NCBI GenBank assembly: GCA_964544475.1
Contig: CAZJBS010000003.1
Coordinates: forward strand, 124,001-188,000
DNA: 64,000 nucleotides
DNA from: CAZJBS01 sp964544475
GTDB lineage: Bacteria; CLD3; SB21
Direction: 5' to 3'
Within the stretch, counting starts at the first letter, position 1. Each line of letters opens with the position of its first letter. The position numbers and the translations under genes were made by a program. The notes under the pieces were generated by a model. That model was not told the origin of the DNA. It saw only the letters and a program-made list of their open reading frames with translations, and searched no databases. This document shows, piece after piece, positions 35,524-44,270 of the stretch.

Positions 35524-36353
35524 TTCCCACCTTGTTCGAAATTCCCATTTTCGGCGGCATCCCCATCCACAGTTTCGGTTTGATGATGGCGCTGGCTTTC
35601 CTGACCTCGAGCCTGGCGCTCAAGCGCCTTTTCAAAAACGCCGGGTACCCTGCCGACGTGGCGGAAAAGGTCGTGCTGGTCGCCGCGGTGGCCGGATTGG
35701 CGGGATCGAAACTGTACTATCTTCTTTTCGAAGCCTGGGATCGGTTCATTCGGCATCCTTTTGAAATGACATTTTCCGGCGCCGGATTGACGTGGTACGG
35801 CGGTTTTGTTCTGGCAACCGTGGCCATCATGATTCTGATGCGCAGGCACAAATTGCCCGTTTTGCGCACGATGGATCTGATTGTCGTTCCACTCCCGCTG
35901 GGCTATGGGATCGGGCGCATCGGGTGCCATCTGGCAGGGGACGGTGACTACGGCAAGCCGTGGGACGGCCTGTTCGCAACAGACTATTCCAAAGGTATCG
36001 TGCCGCCATCGGAAGCATTCTATGGCACGGAATTGGCGCGCCAGTATCCGAACGGCATTGTACCGGATCACACGCTTTGTCACCCGACACCCATATATGA
36101 GACCGTTCTGTCCGTCATCGTCTTTGCCATCCTGTGGAAGACAACGAAGAAGAAACGGCCCCCGGGTTTCCAGTTGGCCTTGTACGGCATGCTCGGAGGC
36201 CTCCAGCGATTCGTGGTCGAATTCCTGAGAATCAATCCGAAAGTGGCATGGGGACTGTCCGGCGCCCAGTTGATCAGCCTCGGTCTCATGGCCGCCGGAT
36301 TGGTATGGATGTTTTTTCTGATGAGGAGACCGCATGCCGCGTCAACCCGGTAA
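35520..36353 (+). CDS. lgt: Prolipoprotein diacylglyceryl transferase
   Basis: A 277-residue, seven-helix inner-membrane enzyme that adds diacylglycerol to the lipobox cysteine of lipoproteins, several of which are encoded nearby. Motifs are the N-terminal IHSFGLMMALAFL, the TWYGGFV segment, the Lgt signature in a GRIGCHLAGDGDYGKPWDG form, and HPTPIYE. The signature differs from the GRIGNFINGE of Escherichia coli, but a DGD form is seen in Bacteroidetes relatives. It overlaps the preceding gene by four bases and the following one by 20. Confidence 0.95.
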   Translation: MIPTLFEIPIFGGIPIHSFGLMMALAFLTSSLALKRLFKNAGYPADVAEKVVLVAAVAGLAGSKLYYLLFEAWDRFIRHPFEMTFSGAGLTWYGGFVLATVAIMILMRRHKLPVLRTMDLIVVPLPLGYGIGRIGCHLAGDGDYGKPWDGLFATDYSKGIVPPSEAFYGTELARQYPNGIVPDHTLCHPTPIYETVLSVIVFAILWKTTKKKRPPGFQLALYGMLGGLQRFVVEFLRINPKVAWGLSGAQLISLGLMAAGLVWMFFLMRRPHAASTR

Positions 36354-37014
36354 CATCGCGGTTATTACAACGCTCCTGACGCTGCTGAGCGTAGGCCATG
36401 CCGGCGCCCAAACGGCGGACCGCTTTACCATTGCGCGTGTCAAGTACGGTGGCGGTGGCGACTGGTACGGCAACAAGACCTCCCTGAACAACCTGTTGAA
36501 GTTTCTGGCCGCCGAGACCAACGTATCCGTTCAAAATGCGGAAGTGTATGTCGAACCGTCCGATATCAAGCTGTTTGATTATCAGTTTCTTTACGTGGCG
36601 GGCCATGGCAATATCAAACTGAATGAGAACGATGTGAAGAACCTCAGGACCCATCTGACCAATGGCGGATTCTTGTGGTGTGACGACGATTACGGCATGG
36701 ACCCATTTTTCCGTCGTGAAATGAAACGCGTATTTCCGGAGTTGGATTTTGTACCGTTGCCATTTACGCATCCCGTATTTCACGTGTATTTCGACATGCC
36801 GAATGGCCTGCCGAAAATTCACGAGCATGACGGTGGACCGCCGGAGGCTTACGGACTTTTTTGGAAAGGTCGGCTGGTCTGCTTTTACAGCAAAAACACC
36901 GACCTGAGCGATGGTCTGGAAGGCCCGGACGTCTTTCCGGAGGACGGACCCGACAAACACCGCGATGCGCTTCGAATGGCGTCCAATATTGTGTTGTATG
37001 CACTGACCAATTAG
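36334..37014 (+). CDS. DUF4159 domain exported protein
   Basis: A 226-residue protein with a signal peptide (cleavage near GAQ, residue 26). The family segments are RVKYGGGGDWYGNKTSLNNLLKFLAAET, the central YVAGHGNIKL, NGGFLWCDDDYG, and PFTHPVFHVYFDM. DUF4159 has a flavodoxin or glutaminase-like core and often stands next to exopolysaccharide or stress genes; no activity is established. It overlaps lgt by 20 bases and is followed by ccmC 11 bases later, so all three are probably cotranscribed. Confidence 0.85.
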   Translation: MPRQPGNIAVITTLLTLLSVGHAGAQTADRFTIARVKYGGGGDWYGNKTSLNNLLKFLAAETNVSVQNAEVYVEPSDIKLFDYQFLYVAGHGNIKLNENDVKNLRTHLTNGGFLWCDDDYGMDPFFRREMKRVFPELDFVPLPFTHPVFHVYFDMPNGLPKIHEHDGGPPEAYGLFWKGRLVCFYSKNTDLSDGLEGPDVFPEDGPDKHRDALRMASNIVLYALTN

Positions 37015-37025
37015 AGCGAGGAACT

Positions 37026-37712
37026 ATGAATTCAAAGGCATGGATTGAAAAAACCGTGGATGCCCTGACGCTGGTTGGCATGCTGGCGGCTCTGTACATG
37101 ACTTTCATATGGGTGCCCAACGAAAAAACGATGGGCATTATCCAGAGAGTATTTTACTTCCATGTGCCCGCGGCCTGGGTGGCCTTCCTGGCATTTTTCA
37201 TGGTCTTCCTCTCGAGCATTTTGTATCTCGTCAGGAGGAATGACAAATGGGACGCGCTGGCCGTCTCGTCGGCCGAAATCGGACTAGTGTTCTGTTCCAT
37301 CGTGTTGGTGACCGGCCCCATCTGGGCCAAACCGGTGTGGGGAATCTGGTGGACATGGGATGCCCGTTTGACCCTGACGCTGGTGCTCTGGCTGATCTAT
37401 GTGGCCTATATCATGCTGCGTGTTTACGTCAAAGACGAATCGCGCCGGGCGCGTCTGTGCGCGGTCGTCGGCGTTATCGGTTTCCTGGACGTGCCGCTGG
37501 TCTACATGTCCATCCGCTGGTGGCGTACGCAACATCCGGCGCCCGTCATGGCCGGAGGAGAGAATTCCGGTTTGGCCCCACCCATGCAGATGACGTTTTT
37601 TGTCTGTCTGGCGGTGTTCACCCTGCTCTTTGCATTCTTGCTGATCAAGAGGTACCGCATCGAGCGCATGCAGGATGAAGTGAACGAACTGTACCGGGCA
37701 GTCGGTTCGTAA
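37026..37712 (+). CDS. ccmC: Haem exporter/handling protein CcmC
   Basis: A 228-residue, six-helix membrane protein starting at ATG 37026 behind GAGCGAGG; a longer frame overlaps the DUF4159 gene and is rejected. The tryptophan-rich haem motif WGIWWTWDARLT lies near residue 105, and conserved histidines (FYFHVPAAW, and RTQHP in the later loop) flank it. CcmC loads haem on CcmE in system I cytochrome c maturation. The other ccm genes of the window are 14 kb away on the opposite strand. Confidence 0.93.
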   Translation: MNSKAWIEKTVDALTLVGMLAALYMTFIWVPNEKTMGIIQRVFYFHVPAAWVAFLAFFMVFLSSILYLVRRNDKWDALAVSSAEIGLVFCSIVLVTGPIWAKPVWGIWWTWDARLTLTLVLWLIYVAYIMLRVYVKDESRRARLCAVVGVIGFLDVPLVYMSIRWWRTQHPAPVMAGGENSGLAPPMQMTFFVCLAVFTLLFAFLLIKRYRIERMQDEVNELYRAVGS

Positions 37713-37731
37713 TATGGCGTTCAGGCGGCGC

Positions 37732-37761
37732 TTGACAATGTTCACAGGGTTCACGTATATT
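37732..37761 (+). promoter_or_regulatory. Sigma-70-like promoter for the PorV-like gene
   Basis: TTGACA at 37732-37737, an 18-base spacer and TATATT at 37756-37761, 31 bases before the ATG at 37792. It makes the PorV-like gene independent of the ccmC operon. Confidence 0.6.
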
Positions 37762-37791
37762 GACGCATTCACGCGATTTCAAAGGAATGTT

Positions 37792-38724
37792 ATGAACATC
37801 AAACGGTGTGTCGTAGTGTTGATTCTCTTTTGGCCGGCTGGTCTGCGGGCCGGTGATATGGGCGCGTATCAGTTTCTGCGGGTCGGCGTTACAGCCCGCG
37901 CCACGTCGTTGGGTGATGCGTTCACTTCCCGGTTCGGAGACGTCTCAACCTTCATGTACAATCCGGCCGGTGTAGCCCTCCTGCAAGGCCGGCAAGCGTC
38001 GGCCAGTTACATGAACCACCTCCTGGATATCAGTTCTGGTTTCATCGGGTACGCCCAACCCTGGGCCGACTACGGGGTGTTCGGAACGGGCATCGTGTAT
38101 TTCAACTATGGCGATTTTGACGGGTATGATGCATCCGGCCATTCGACCGGGAATTTCTCGGCCTCCGATTTTGCCTGGAACTTCTTTTATGCCAACACGG
38201 CCGCCGAGAATACCTACTATGGCATCAACATGAAATTTGTCCGATCCTCCATCGACCGGTACACGTCGACGGCGCTGGCGATGGACCTGGGCGTCATTTA
38301 CCGGTTGCCTCAGTATGAAACCCAATTCGGCATCAGCCTGCTTAATGTCGGACAGGCGACGAAGGCCTATATTCAGACGAAGGAAGCGCTGCCCGTCAGC
38401 CTGCAGATGGGTGTGTCGAAAAAACTCGAAAGGGCTCCGATCACAGTGAGCGCCGGTCTTGCCGACCTGAACGTCGCCGGAAATCGTCTGGAGCGATTTT
38501 CCATCGGCGCCGAACTCACGCCGAAAGAATATCTGTTTATTCGTGCCGGTTACAACAACCAGCGCCATTCGGAATTGCAACTGGCCACGGATGACTTTAT
38601 GGACCGTATTGCCGGGTTCTCGGCGGGCCTGGGTTTTGCCTATCGTTCCTACAATGTGGATTACTCGTTTGCGTCATGGGGCATTGGCACGATCAATCGG
38701 TTTTCTGTTACGATGAACTTTTGA
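37792..38724 (+). CDS. PorV/PorQ-family outer membrane protein
   Basis: A 310-residue beta-barrel protein with a signal peptide (cleavage near LRAG, residue 21), starting at 37792 behind AAAGGAAT. The family start GAYQFLRVGVTARATSLGDAFTS and FMYNPAGVALLQG, and the terminal FSVTMNF, match the PorV/PorQ/UPF0164 group. In T9SS, PorV shuttles cargo to the attachment complex. Here it is the only likely T9SS component in the window and agrees with the three sorting-domain proteins at 18-25 kb. It could instead be a paralogue with another cargo. Confidence 0.83.
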   Translation: MNIKRCVVVLILFWPAGLRAGDMGAYQFLRVGVTARATSLGDAFTSRFGDVSTFMYNPAGVALLQGRQASASYMNHLLDISSGFIGYAQPWADYGVFGTGIVYFNYGDFDGYDASGHSTGNFSASDFAWNFFYANTAAENTYYGINMKFVRSSIDRYTSTALAMDLGVIYRLPQYETQFGISLLNVGQATKAYIQTKEALPVSLQMGVSKKLERAPITVSAGLADLNVAGNRLERFSIGAELTPKEYLFIRAGYNNQRHSELQLATDDFMDRIAGFSAGLGFAYRSYNVDYSFASWGIGTINRFSVTMNF

Positions 38725-38732
38725 TCACGCTC

Positions 38733-39269
38733 ATGATTCCAACCCTTGTTGTCGGCATCAATGCGCACCCGTCGGGAAACCACTATGTGGTCCTGCAGGA
38801 GCTCACCGGGCGCAAGCGACTGGCGGTGCCGGCGACGGCCTTGGAGGCCTCGGCTATCGAACTATCGTTGAACCGTTCCGTTGTCGCACGACCGCAGACG
38901 CACGACCTGTTGTGCCACATGCTCGAATGGCTTGAGGTCAGGATTTCGAAGGTCGTTATCCACAAACCCGACGGCGATGCCTTTATGGCGAGAATGGCGC
39001 TGAAAACAAGCGCCGGCCTTTTTGAATTGGAGGCACAGGCCGGCGACGCCATTGCCCTGGCGCTGCGGTCGCATACGTCGATTTTTGTGGAAGACGCAAT
39101 CCTGGAAGAATATGGCATTTCCGCCTTGTCCGATGGCCCTCCCATGACGCGCGAACAAATCAAGGCCGAACTCCGAAAACAGCTGGAACGCGCCCTGGCG
39201 GATGAAAACTATGAAGACGCCGCCCGCCTCCGCGATACGATTAATGCCTTTGACAAGCCCAATTCCTAA
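38733..39269 (+). CDS. DUF151 bifunctional nuclease with C-terminal UVR motif
   Basis: A 178-residue protein. The DUF151 part (residues 1-130) has VVLQELTGRKRLAV, the RPQTHDLL block and the AGDAIALALRSHTSIFVED block. The last 40 residues are a UvrB/UvrC-type motif (LRKQLERALADENYEDAARLRDTINAF). This fusion is common in Chlorobi-Bacteroidetes relatives. The family name comes from a plant nuclease homologue; the bacterial role is unclear. The start at 38733 lies eight bases after the PorV-like stop. Confidence 0.9.
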   Translation: MIPTLVVGINAHPSGNHYVVLQELTGRKRLAVPATALEASAIELSLNRSVVARPQTHDLLCHMLEWLEVRISKVVIHKPDGDAFMARMALKTSAGLFELEAQAGDAIALALRSHTSIFVEDAILEEYGISALSDGPPMTREQIKAELRKQLERALADENYEDAARLRDTINAFDKPNS

Positions 39270-39280
39270 CCCAGCGCCCC

Positions 39281-39838
39281 ATGCCCAGTACGGACAATCA
39301 TGATCTTCTGCTGACCGGCATCAACGTTTTGGTGGTGCTGGTCGTCGTATTTCACCTGCAACAGGAAATCTCTGCGCTGCTGGTATTCCTGACAAAGACC
39401 GCCGGCGACAGCCGCTATCGGCTGGCACGCGTCCACCGGGGCTCATCACGGGTTGCCTTTGGACTTGCCGTGGCCACCGCCGCTCTGGCCTGGGCGATGG
39501 AAGCGGCCTTTCACATTCAACCCCAGCTCCTGGTGTCCTTCGGTGCCCTCCTGGTGGGTTTTTTTGTGAGTGGTCTGCTGTACCAGATTTGTTTTGTCAA
39601 TGAAACAGGTCTCGGCGCCGTGTCTTCGAAATTTGAAATGGAAATCCAGTGGAACGAAGTCATGTCCTACGAATGGAAAGACCAAACCCTCCTGCTACGC
39701 CTCAAACGCGGCATGTTTCCAAAAAGAAAGATTCGGTTCCGGGATTCGGAGATCATTCCGGCGGTCAATGAGCGGCTCAAAATGTCGGCCGTTTCCGATC
39801 CCCAGCAACAGACTTTTCCATCAGTAACGCGGAGATGA
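39281..39838 (+). CDS. Small membrane protein with PH-like cytoplasmic tail, unknown function
   Basis: A 185-residue protein with three hydrophobic helices (about residues 8-28, 55-75, 80-103). A soluble C-terminal part follows with beta strands (KFEMEIQWNEVMSYEWKDQTLLLRLKRGMFPKRKIRF), which could be a PH-like domain of the kind in YdbT or DUF5673 proteins. I do not recognise the exact family. It is coupled by overlap to the CHASE2 cyclase gene and may assist it at the membrane. Confidence 0.65.
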   Translation: MPSTDNHDLLLTGINVLVVLVVVFHLQQEISALLVFLTKTAGDSRYRLARVHRGSSRVAFGLAVATAALAWAMEAAFHIQPQLLVSFGALLVGFFVSGLLYQICFVNETGLGAVSSKFEMEIQWNEVMSYEWKDQTLLLRLKRGMFPKRKIRFRDSEIIPAVNERLKMSAVSDPQQQTFPSVTRR

Positions 39839-39840
39839 CC

Positions 39841-41952
39841 ATGAAAACGCCCATACGTCCTCATCGAACGCGGCTTTGGATCACCGTGATCATCGCCACC
39901 ACGACACTGTTCGGTCTCTACCTGTCGCTGAATCCTTCATTTCGTGGGATCGAAGAAAGCGCCATGGATATTTTGTTCAGCCTGCGTCAATGGCCGTCGG
40001 ACAAGAAGGCGGAGGAAGTCTCCGTGGTGATGATTGACGAGAAGTCCATTGAAACGGAATTTGGATACTACGACCCCTTGCCCCGTCGATATCTGGCGCG
40101 ACTGATTGACACCATTGCATCCAAAGGCGCCAGAGTGATCGCGGTGGATATCGCCTTCTACGATCGGCTGCACCAATTGGACGCGCGCGGGGACACGTTG
40201 CTTGTGGAAGCCATGCGACGGGCCGGGAATGTCGTGTCCGTGTCGATTTGGCATGATCAGGAAGACGGGACGCGTCATCTGCAATATCCGGATTCGTTTT
40301 TTCGGTCCGCGATGGTCGGCGTCGGATTTGCCAATCTTCAGTTGTCGGGATCGGGAGGCATGTCAACCGTGCGTGAAGTCAAACCGGTCACGCTGATCGG
40401 AGAGGATACGGCCCTCGCGTTTTCGTCAATGGCCTACTGCATTTACCGCGGCATCCAACCATCAGCTTGGGCCCAAGAAATGCTGTCCGGAACCGGCAAA
40501 GTCCCGGTAGGACGGCATGGCACGATGGCGATCAATTTCATCGGTCCGCCCCCCCTTTGGGAGAAGCAGACAGACGGCAACTGGCTCCAGAAGAAAGAAG
40601 GCCACATCGTCACGTATCGGAGCAGCAGGCTGACCGGGGATGTGGAATGGCCGCCGGATCTGTTTCAGGATAAACTCGTGGTTATTGGCAACGGATCGGA
40701 ATTTGTGCCGGATCGTTTCGTCACGCCCTATTATCAAAGTAATCTCGGCAACTGGATGTACGGCGCCGAAGTGCATGCCAATGCCTTTCTGACGCTGCTT
40801 CATGAAGACTTCCTCCGTCCCGCCGGCTTGGCGGTCGTCCTAGCCTCCTTGCTCATCCTTACGATCATGGTGGTTTTTTCCACGATTCGGCTGGGTCTGA
40901 TGGGCGAAATGGCCGTGACCTTTGGCGTGATCGTGGTCGTATGGGTCGCCGCGTATTGGCTGTTTGCGGCCATGGGCGTGGGCGTGCCGGTGATGAGCTT
41001 CACGTTGACGGTCTTATCGGGTTATTTTGCGACGTCGATCTATCAGGCCTTCACGGAAGAACGCGACAAGCGTCAGATCAAATCCATGTTTGCCCGGTAT
41101 GCGCCGCCGGCTTACGTGGACCAAATTGTCCAGGACCCCTCCAAACTGGAGCTGGGTGGCGAGGAAAAAGAAATCAGCATTTTGTTTTCGGACATCGAGG
41201 GTTTCACGAACATCTCCGAGAGCCTGTCCCCGAAACAACTGGTGGAATTGTTGAATGAATACCTGGGGGCCATGACAGGTGTCATTTTCAATGAAGGCGG
41301 GAGTCTGGACAAATACATCGGCGACGCCATTGTGGCTGTTTTCGGGGCTCCGTTGCCTCAAAATGAACATGCGCTGCACGCGTGTTACGCGGCCCTCGCC
41401 ATGCAGAGCCGCCTGCAGACCCTTCGTGAGTCGTGGAGGAGCCGCTCGCTGCCCATGATCCGCAACCGGATCGGCGTCAATACGGGGACCGTCGTTTTTG
41501 GAAATATCGGATCCGACATCCGTTACGACTACACAGGCATTGGCGACAATATGAACCTCGCCTCGCGGCTTGAGGGCGCCAACAAACAGTATGGTACGTA
41601 CATCATGATCTCCGAATTCACGTATGACCAGGTTCGCGAGCGTGTGGTGGTCCGCGATCTGGATGTGATCGTTGTGAAAGGAAAGAGCAAGCCGGTCAAA
41701 GTGTTTGAGTTGCTTGGTCGTTCCAACGAGCCGTTGCCGGCGGATATTCGCCGCATGTTGGAACACTATCAGGATGGCATCGATTTGTATCGAAAGCAGA
41801 AATGGCAGGATGCCATTCTAAAATTTGAACAGGCTCTTACGGGCGTCCACAACGACGAACCTTCCAAGATATACATTCGCCGATGTCGTGAATTTCTGGA
41901 GAACCCTCCGCCGGCAGATTGGGATGGGACGTACCACTTGACGGAAAAATAG
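39841..41952 (+). CDS. CHASE2-domain class III adenylate/guanylate cyclase
   Basis: A 703-residue membrane protein. An N-terminal helix precedes a periplasmic CHASE2 domain (about 40-330: VVMIDEKSIETEFGYYDPLPRRYLARLID). Three membrane helices follow, then a class III cyclase domain near 440-620. Metal aspartates lie in LFSDIEGFTNIS and KYIGDAIVAVFGAP; GDNMNLASRLEGANKQYG carries the transition-state Asn/Arg. The tail is TPR-like. Cyclic AMP is the likelier product, though substrate residues were not resolved. The start at 39841 has GGAG six bases upstream; ATG 39835 is the alternative. A FecR-TPR partner follows. Confidence 0.9.
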   Translation: MKTPIRPHRTRLWITVIIATTTLFGLYLSLNPSFRGIEESAMDILFSLRQWPSDKKAEEVSVVMIDEKSIETEFGYYDPLPRRYLARLIDTIASKGARVIAVDIAFYDRLHQLDARGDTLLVEAMRRAGNVVSVSIWHDQEDGTRHLQYPDSFFRSAMVGVGFANLQLSGSGGMSTVREVKPVTLIGEDTALAFSSMAYCIYRGIQPSAWAQEMLSGTGKVPVGRHGTMAINFIGPPPLWEKQTDGNWLQKKEGHIVTYRSSRLTGDVEWPPDLFQDKLVVIGNGSEFVPDRFVTPYYQSNLGNWMYGAEVHANAFLTLLHEDFLRPAGLAVVLASLLILTIMVVFSTIRLGLMGEMAVTFGVIVVVWVAAYWLFAAMGVGVPVMSFTLTVLSGYFATSIYQAFTEERDKRQIKSMFARYAPPAYVDQIVQDPSKLELGGEEKEISILFSDIEGFTNISESLSPKQLVELLNEYLGAMTGVIFNEGGSLDKYIGDAIVAVFGAPLPQNEHALHACYAALAMQSRLQTLRESWRSRSLPMIRNRIGVNTGTVVFGNIGSDIRYDYTGIGDNMNLASRLEGANKQYGTYIMISEFTYDQVRERVVVRDLDVIVVKGKSKPVKVFELLGRSNEPLPADIRRMLEHYQDGIDLYRKQKWQDAILKFEQALTGVHNDEPSKIYIRRCREFLENPPPADWDGTYHLTEK

Positions 41953-41954
41953 CC

Positions 41955-41983
41955 TTGAGTTTGCCGGCCGTTTTGGATAATTT
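41955..41983 (+). promoter_or_regulatory. Possible promoter for the FecR-TPR gene
   Basis: TTGAGT at 41955-41960, a 17-base spacer and TAATTT at 41978-41983 lie about 80 bases before the ATG at 42064, between the cyclase stop and the FecR-TPR gene. Confidence 0.35.
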
Positions 41984-42063
41984 TTATTTACAATCCGGTC
42001 AATGATTCCATTAATAGTGAAATATCAGAAAATCAAAGTTTTATCTTACGGAGAGGATCCATC

Positions 42064-43011
42064 ATGAATAGGTTGATAACGTTGATGTTAATGGTGACGT
42101 GGGTGACCGCGGCCGTTGTATCACAGGATAAAGGCGTGGCCTTTTTTTCAAAAATAAAGGGAAATGTTAAGGTCATCGATGCCAAAGGAAAGGAAACCAA
42201 AGCCACGACGAGTACGAAGCTCAATGACGGCGACAAAGTCGTCACGGATGCCACCAGTACGGCGACGGTGACCTATTACACGGGAAAAGAGGTCAGCCTG
42301 GCTGCCAAGAAGTCCCACGTCGTCAAATCCAAGAGCGAGGACAATTCGTTCCTGTCGAGTCTGTATGGCACGCTGTCGGGATTGATCTGGGGCGAAAGCT
42401 CGGGATCTTCCATGGCTGGTGCGACAAGGGCATGGGCGGGGGACGCCAATCGTATGATCACGGCGACGTATCCATCGGAAACAAAAATCCTTGAAATGGA
42501 GCCCGTATTCAAATGGGCGGACCACCGCAAAACGCCGGGCAAAGACTACATCGTCGTCATCAAAAGCGAGATATCGGATTTTAAATATGAAATACCCGTG
42601 TCCGGCGCCACACAAATTGCGTATCCCAAAGCGGCTCCCAAGCTGAAAGAAGACGAAAAATATATTTGGACCGTCAAGGATGCCAAGGGGGCGGATGTTT
42701 CTCCCGATGTACGGTTTTCGTTGATACATCCCGACGATAAGTCCACGCTGGAAGACGACCTGAAAGAAGTCTTGAAAGTCTGCAATGGCGACAATACCAA
42801 TCCGCAGTGGTATTTGCTGACCGCCGCTTTGTACAGGGACTATGGTTTGATGAAGGAAACGGAAATTGCCATACAATCTCTCGTTCAACTCAAACCCGAC
42901 ATGGCCCAGGCCCACATCATGCTGGCGACGCTGTACAAGGAGACAGGCCGCCTCGAAGAGGCCAAGATCGAAGAAGAGACGGCCCGCAAACTGTCCGCTG
43001 GAACGAAGTAA
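42064..43011 (+). CDS. FecR-like and TPR exported protein, CHASE2 partner
   Basis: A 315-residue protein with a signal peptide (cleavage near VVSQ, residue 20). A FecR-like domain covers residues 25-95 (GNVKVIDAKGKETKATTSTKLNDGDKVVTDATSTATVTYYTGKEVSL). A middle beta domain (TYPSETKILEMEPVFKWAD) and TPR-like helices at the end (LKPDMAQAHIMLATLYKETGRLEEAKIEEE) follow. FecR-like proteins next to CHASE2 sensors are a recurrent pairing, so it may be the periplasmic ligand or regulator of the cyclase. The ribosome site is GGAGAGG. Confidence 0.8.
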   Translation: MNRLITLMLMVTWVTAAVVSQDKGVAFFSKIKGNVKVIDAKGKETKATTSTKLNDGDKVVTDATSTATVTYYTGKEVSLAAKKSHVVKSKSEDNSFLSSLYGTLSGLIWGESSGSSMAGATRAWAGDANRMITATYPSETKILEMEPVFKWADHRKTPGKDYIVVIKSEISDFKYEIPVSGATQIAYPKAAPKLKEDEKYIWTVKDAKGADVSPDVRFSLIHPDDKSTLEDDLKEVLKVCNGDNTNPQWYLLTAALYRDYGLMKETEIAIQSLVQLKPDMAQAHIMLATLYKETGRLEEAKIEEETARKLSAGTK

Positions 43012-43033
43012 AAACCCGCTTTTTAACACTTGT

Positions 43034-43069
43034 GGCTGTCCGGAGGAAAGTATCCGGACAGCCTTTTTT
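43034..43069 (+). terminator. Rho-independent terminator after the FecR-TPR gene
   Basis: GGCTGTCCGGA (43034-43044) pairs perfectly with TCCGGACAGCC (43053-43063) around an eight-base loop, followed by six T. It abuts the lpxB stop, which converges from the other side. Confidence 0.92.
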
Positions 43070-44216
43070 ATAGGTGTCGGACGATGTACGCGGCCACGTT
43101 TTGTGCGACGTCACGTGCGCGAAGGCGTGTGACAAGACGATCCATACCCTCCAGCATCTCGAAACGCCGTTCCTTGGATTGAAGCAGGGCGTGAACCTCG
43201 TCCGCAATCGCCCTTGGAGTGGCCCGGTACTGAACGAACTCAGGAACGATCTCTTTTCCGGCGAGAATGTTCAGGATAGATATGTGCCGAATGCGCAGCA
43301 GAAATCTTGCCACGAGAAAAGTCAGGAATGAAGTTCTGTAAACTATAACAGCCGGAACCCGGGCGAAGGCTATCTGAATGTTGACCGTGCCGGACTTGGC
43401 GATGGCGATGGAAGCTTTGTGGAGGATCAGATCGGCGTTCGCATTTAGTTCGGGCTCGAGGTCCCGGAAGGGTTCGAGGATTTTTGAAAAAACACGCGAA
43501 TCGACGGCTGACACCGAGGATACAAGGATGCGATCAATTTTTGCCAGTGTTTTCAGCCGGCGCGCCGCGGCAAGCATCACCGGCAAAATCCTCTTCACTT
43601 CCTGTGGTCGACTGCCCGGGAACAGGGCGAGTGTCGTTCCGCCGGCTTGATTTTCGTCGGCCGATTGTCCATATTCCAAACCCAACGTCAGATCGTTGAT
43701 CGGATGGCCGGCAAAGAAAGAGCGCAAATGCTCCCTCCGGAAGAGTTCGTGTTCAAAATCAAAAATGGGAATGACGTGATCGCAGAATTTTCCAAGCGCA
43801 TGAATGCGGCTCTTTCTCCAGATCCACACCTGGGGCGTGACATAGTAAAATATCTTTGGCCGATTCGTCCGGCACCTATAAACGACATCGCTGGCCAGAC
43901 GCAGATTGAAGTCCGGAAAGTCAATCAAGATAACGGCGGATGGCTGGTGATGAAGGATGTCTTTCCGGAGCGTTCGTTTCAGGCGAAGAAGGTTGGGGAT
44001 GTGGAAGAGCACTTCCGAAAACCCCATGACGGACAATGTCCGTACGTGCCGAATCAACCGGACACCGGCCTCTGCCATTCGATCACCCCCAACGCCCCAC
44101 AGCCGGGTTTGGGGAAGTACCACCTGCAAAGCTTCCGCCAGTTTGGCGCCATACAGATCACCGGACGACTCGCCGGCACACAAGAAGATATTTGGAGAAT
44201 GATCGGAAGATGACAT
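43068..44216 (-). CDS. lpxB: Lipid-A-disaccharide synthase
   Basis: A 382-residue GT19 glycosyltransferase that joins UDP-2,3-diacylglucosamine to lipid X. The start FLCAGESSGDLYGAKLAEAL is diagnostic, and WGVGGDRMAEAG, YYVTPQVWIW, FFAGHPI and ALFPGSRPQEVKRILPVML are the family blocks. The conserved SGTVNIQIA loop precedes the C-terminus. It is a peripheral inner-membrane enzyme. It lies alone on the minus strand, divergent from the M50 protease, and indicates that the organism makes lipid A. Confidence 0.96.
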   Translation of the reverse strand: MSSSDHSPNIFLCAGESSGDLYGAKLAEALQVVLPQTRLWGVGGDRMAEAGVRLIRHVRTLSVMGFSEVLFHIPNLLRLKRTLRKDILHHQPSAVILIDFPDFNLRLASDVVYRCRTNRPKIFYYVTPQVWIWRKSRIHALGKFCDHVIPIFDFEHELFRREHLRSFFAGHPINDLTLGLEYGQSADENQAGGTTLALFPGSRPQEVKRILPVMLAAARRLKTLAKIDRILVSSVSAVDSRVFSKILEPFRDLEPELNANADLILHKASIAIAKSGTVNIQIAFARVPAVIVYRTSFLTFLVARFLLRIRHISILNILAGKEIVPEFVQYRATPRAIADEVHALLQSKERRFEMLEGMDRLVTRLRARDVAQNVAAYIVRHL

Positions 44217-44270
44217 CGTTCTTATTTAGGCTTTTCCACAATATACGATAAATGGGCAGGTATTGTATAC

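Noticed and set aside
35890..35980. Unusual Lgt signature (GRIGCHLAGDGDYG) as evidence of a new activity
   Set aside because: DGD-type variants are known among Bacteroidetes relatives, and the rest of the protein is a normal Lgt.
40548..40556. C7 tract in the CHASE2 cyclase gene as a second phase switch
   Set aside because: The frame is intact through it (Gly-Pro-Pro-Pro-Leu-Trp), and seven C alone is weak evidence for slippage.
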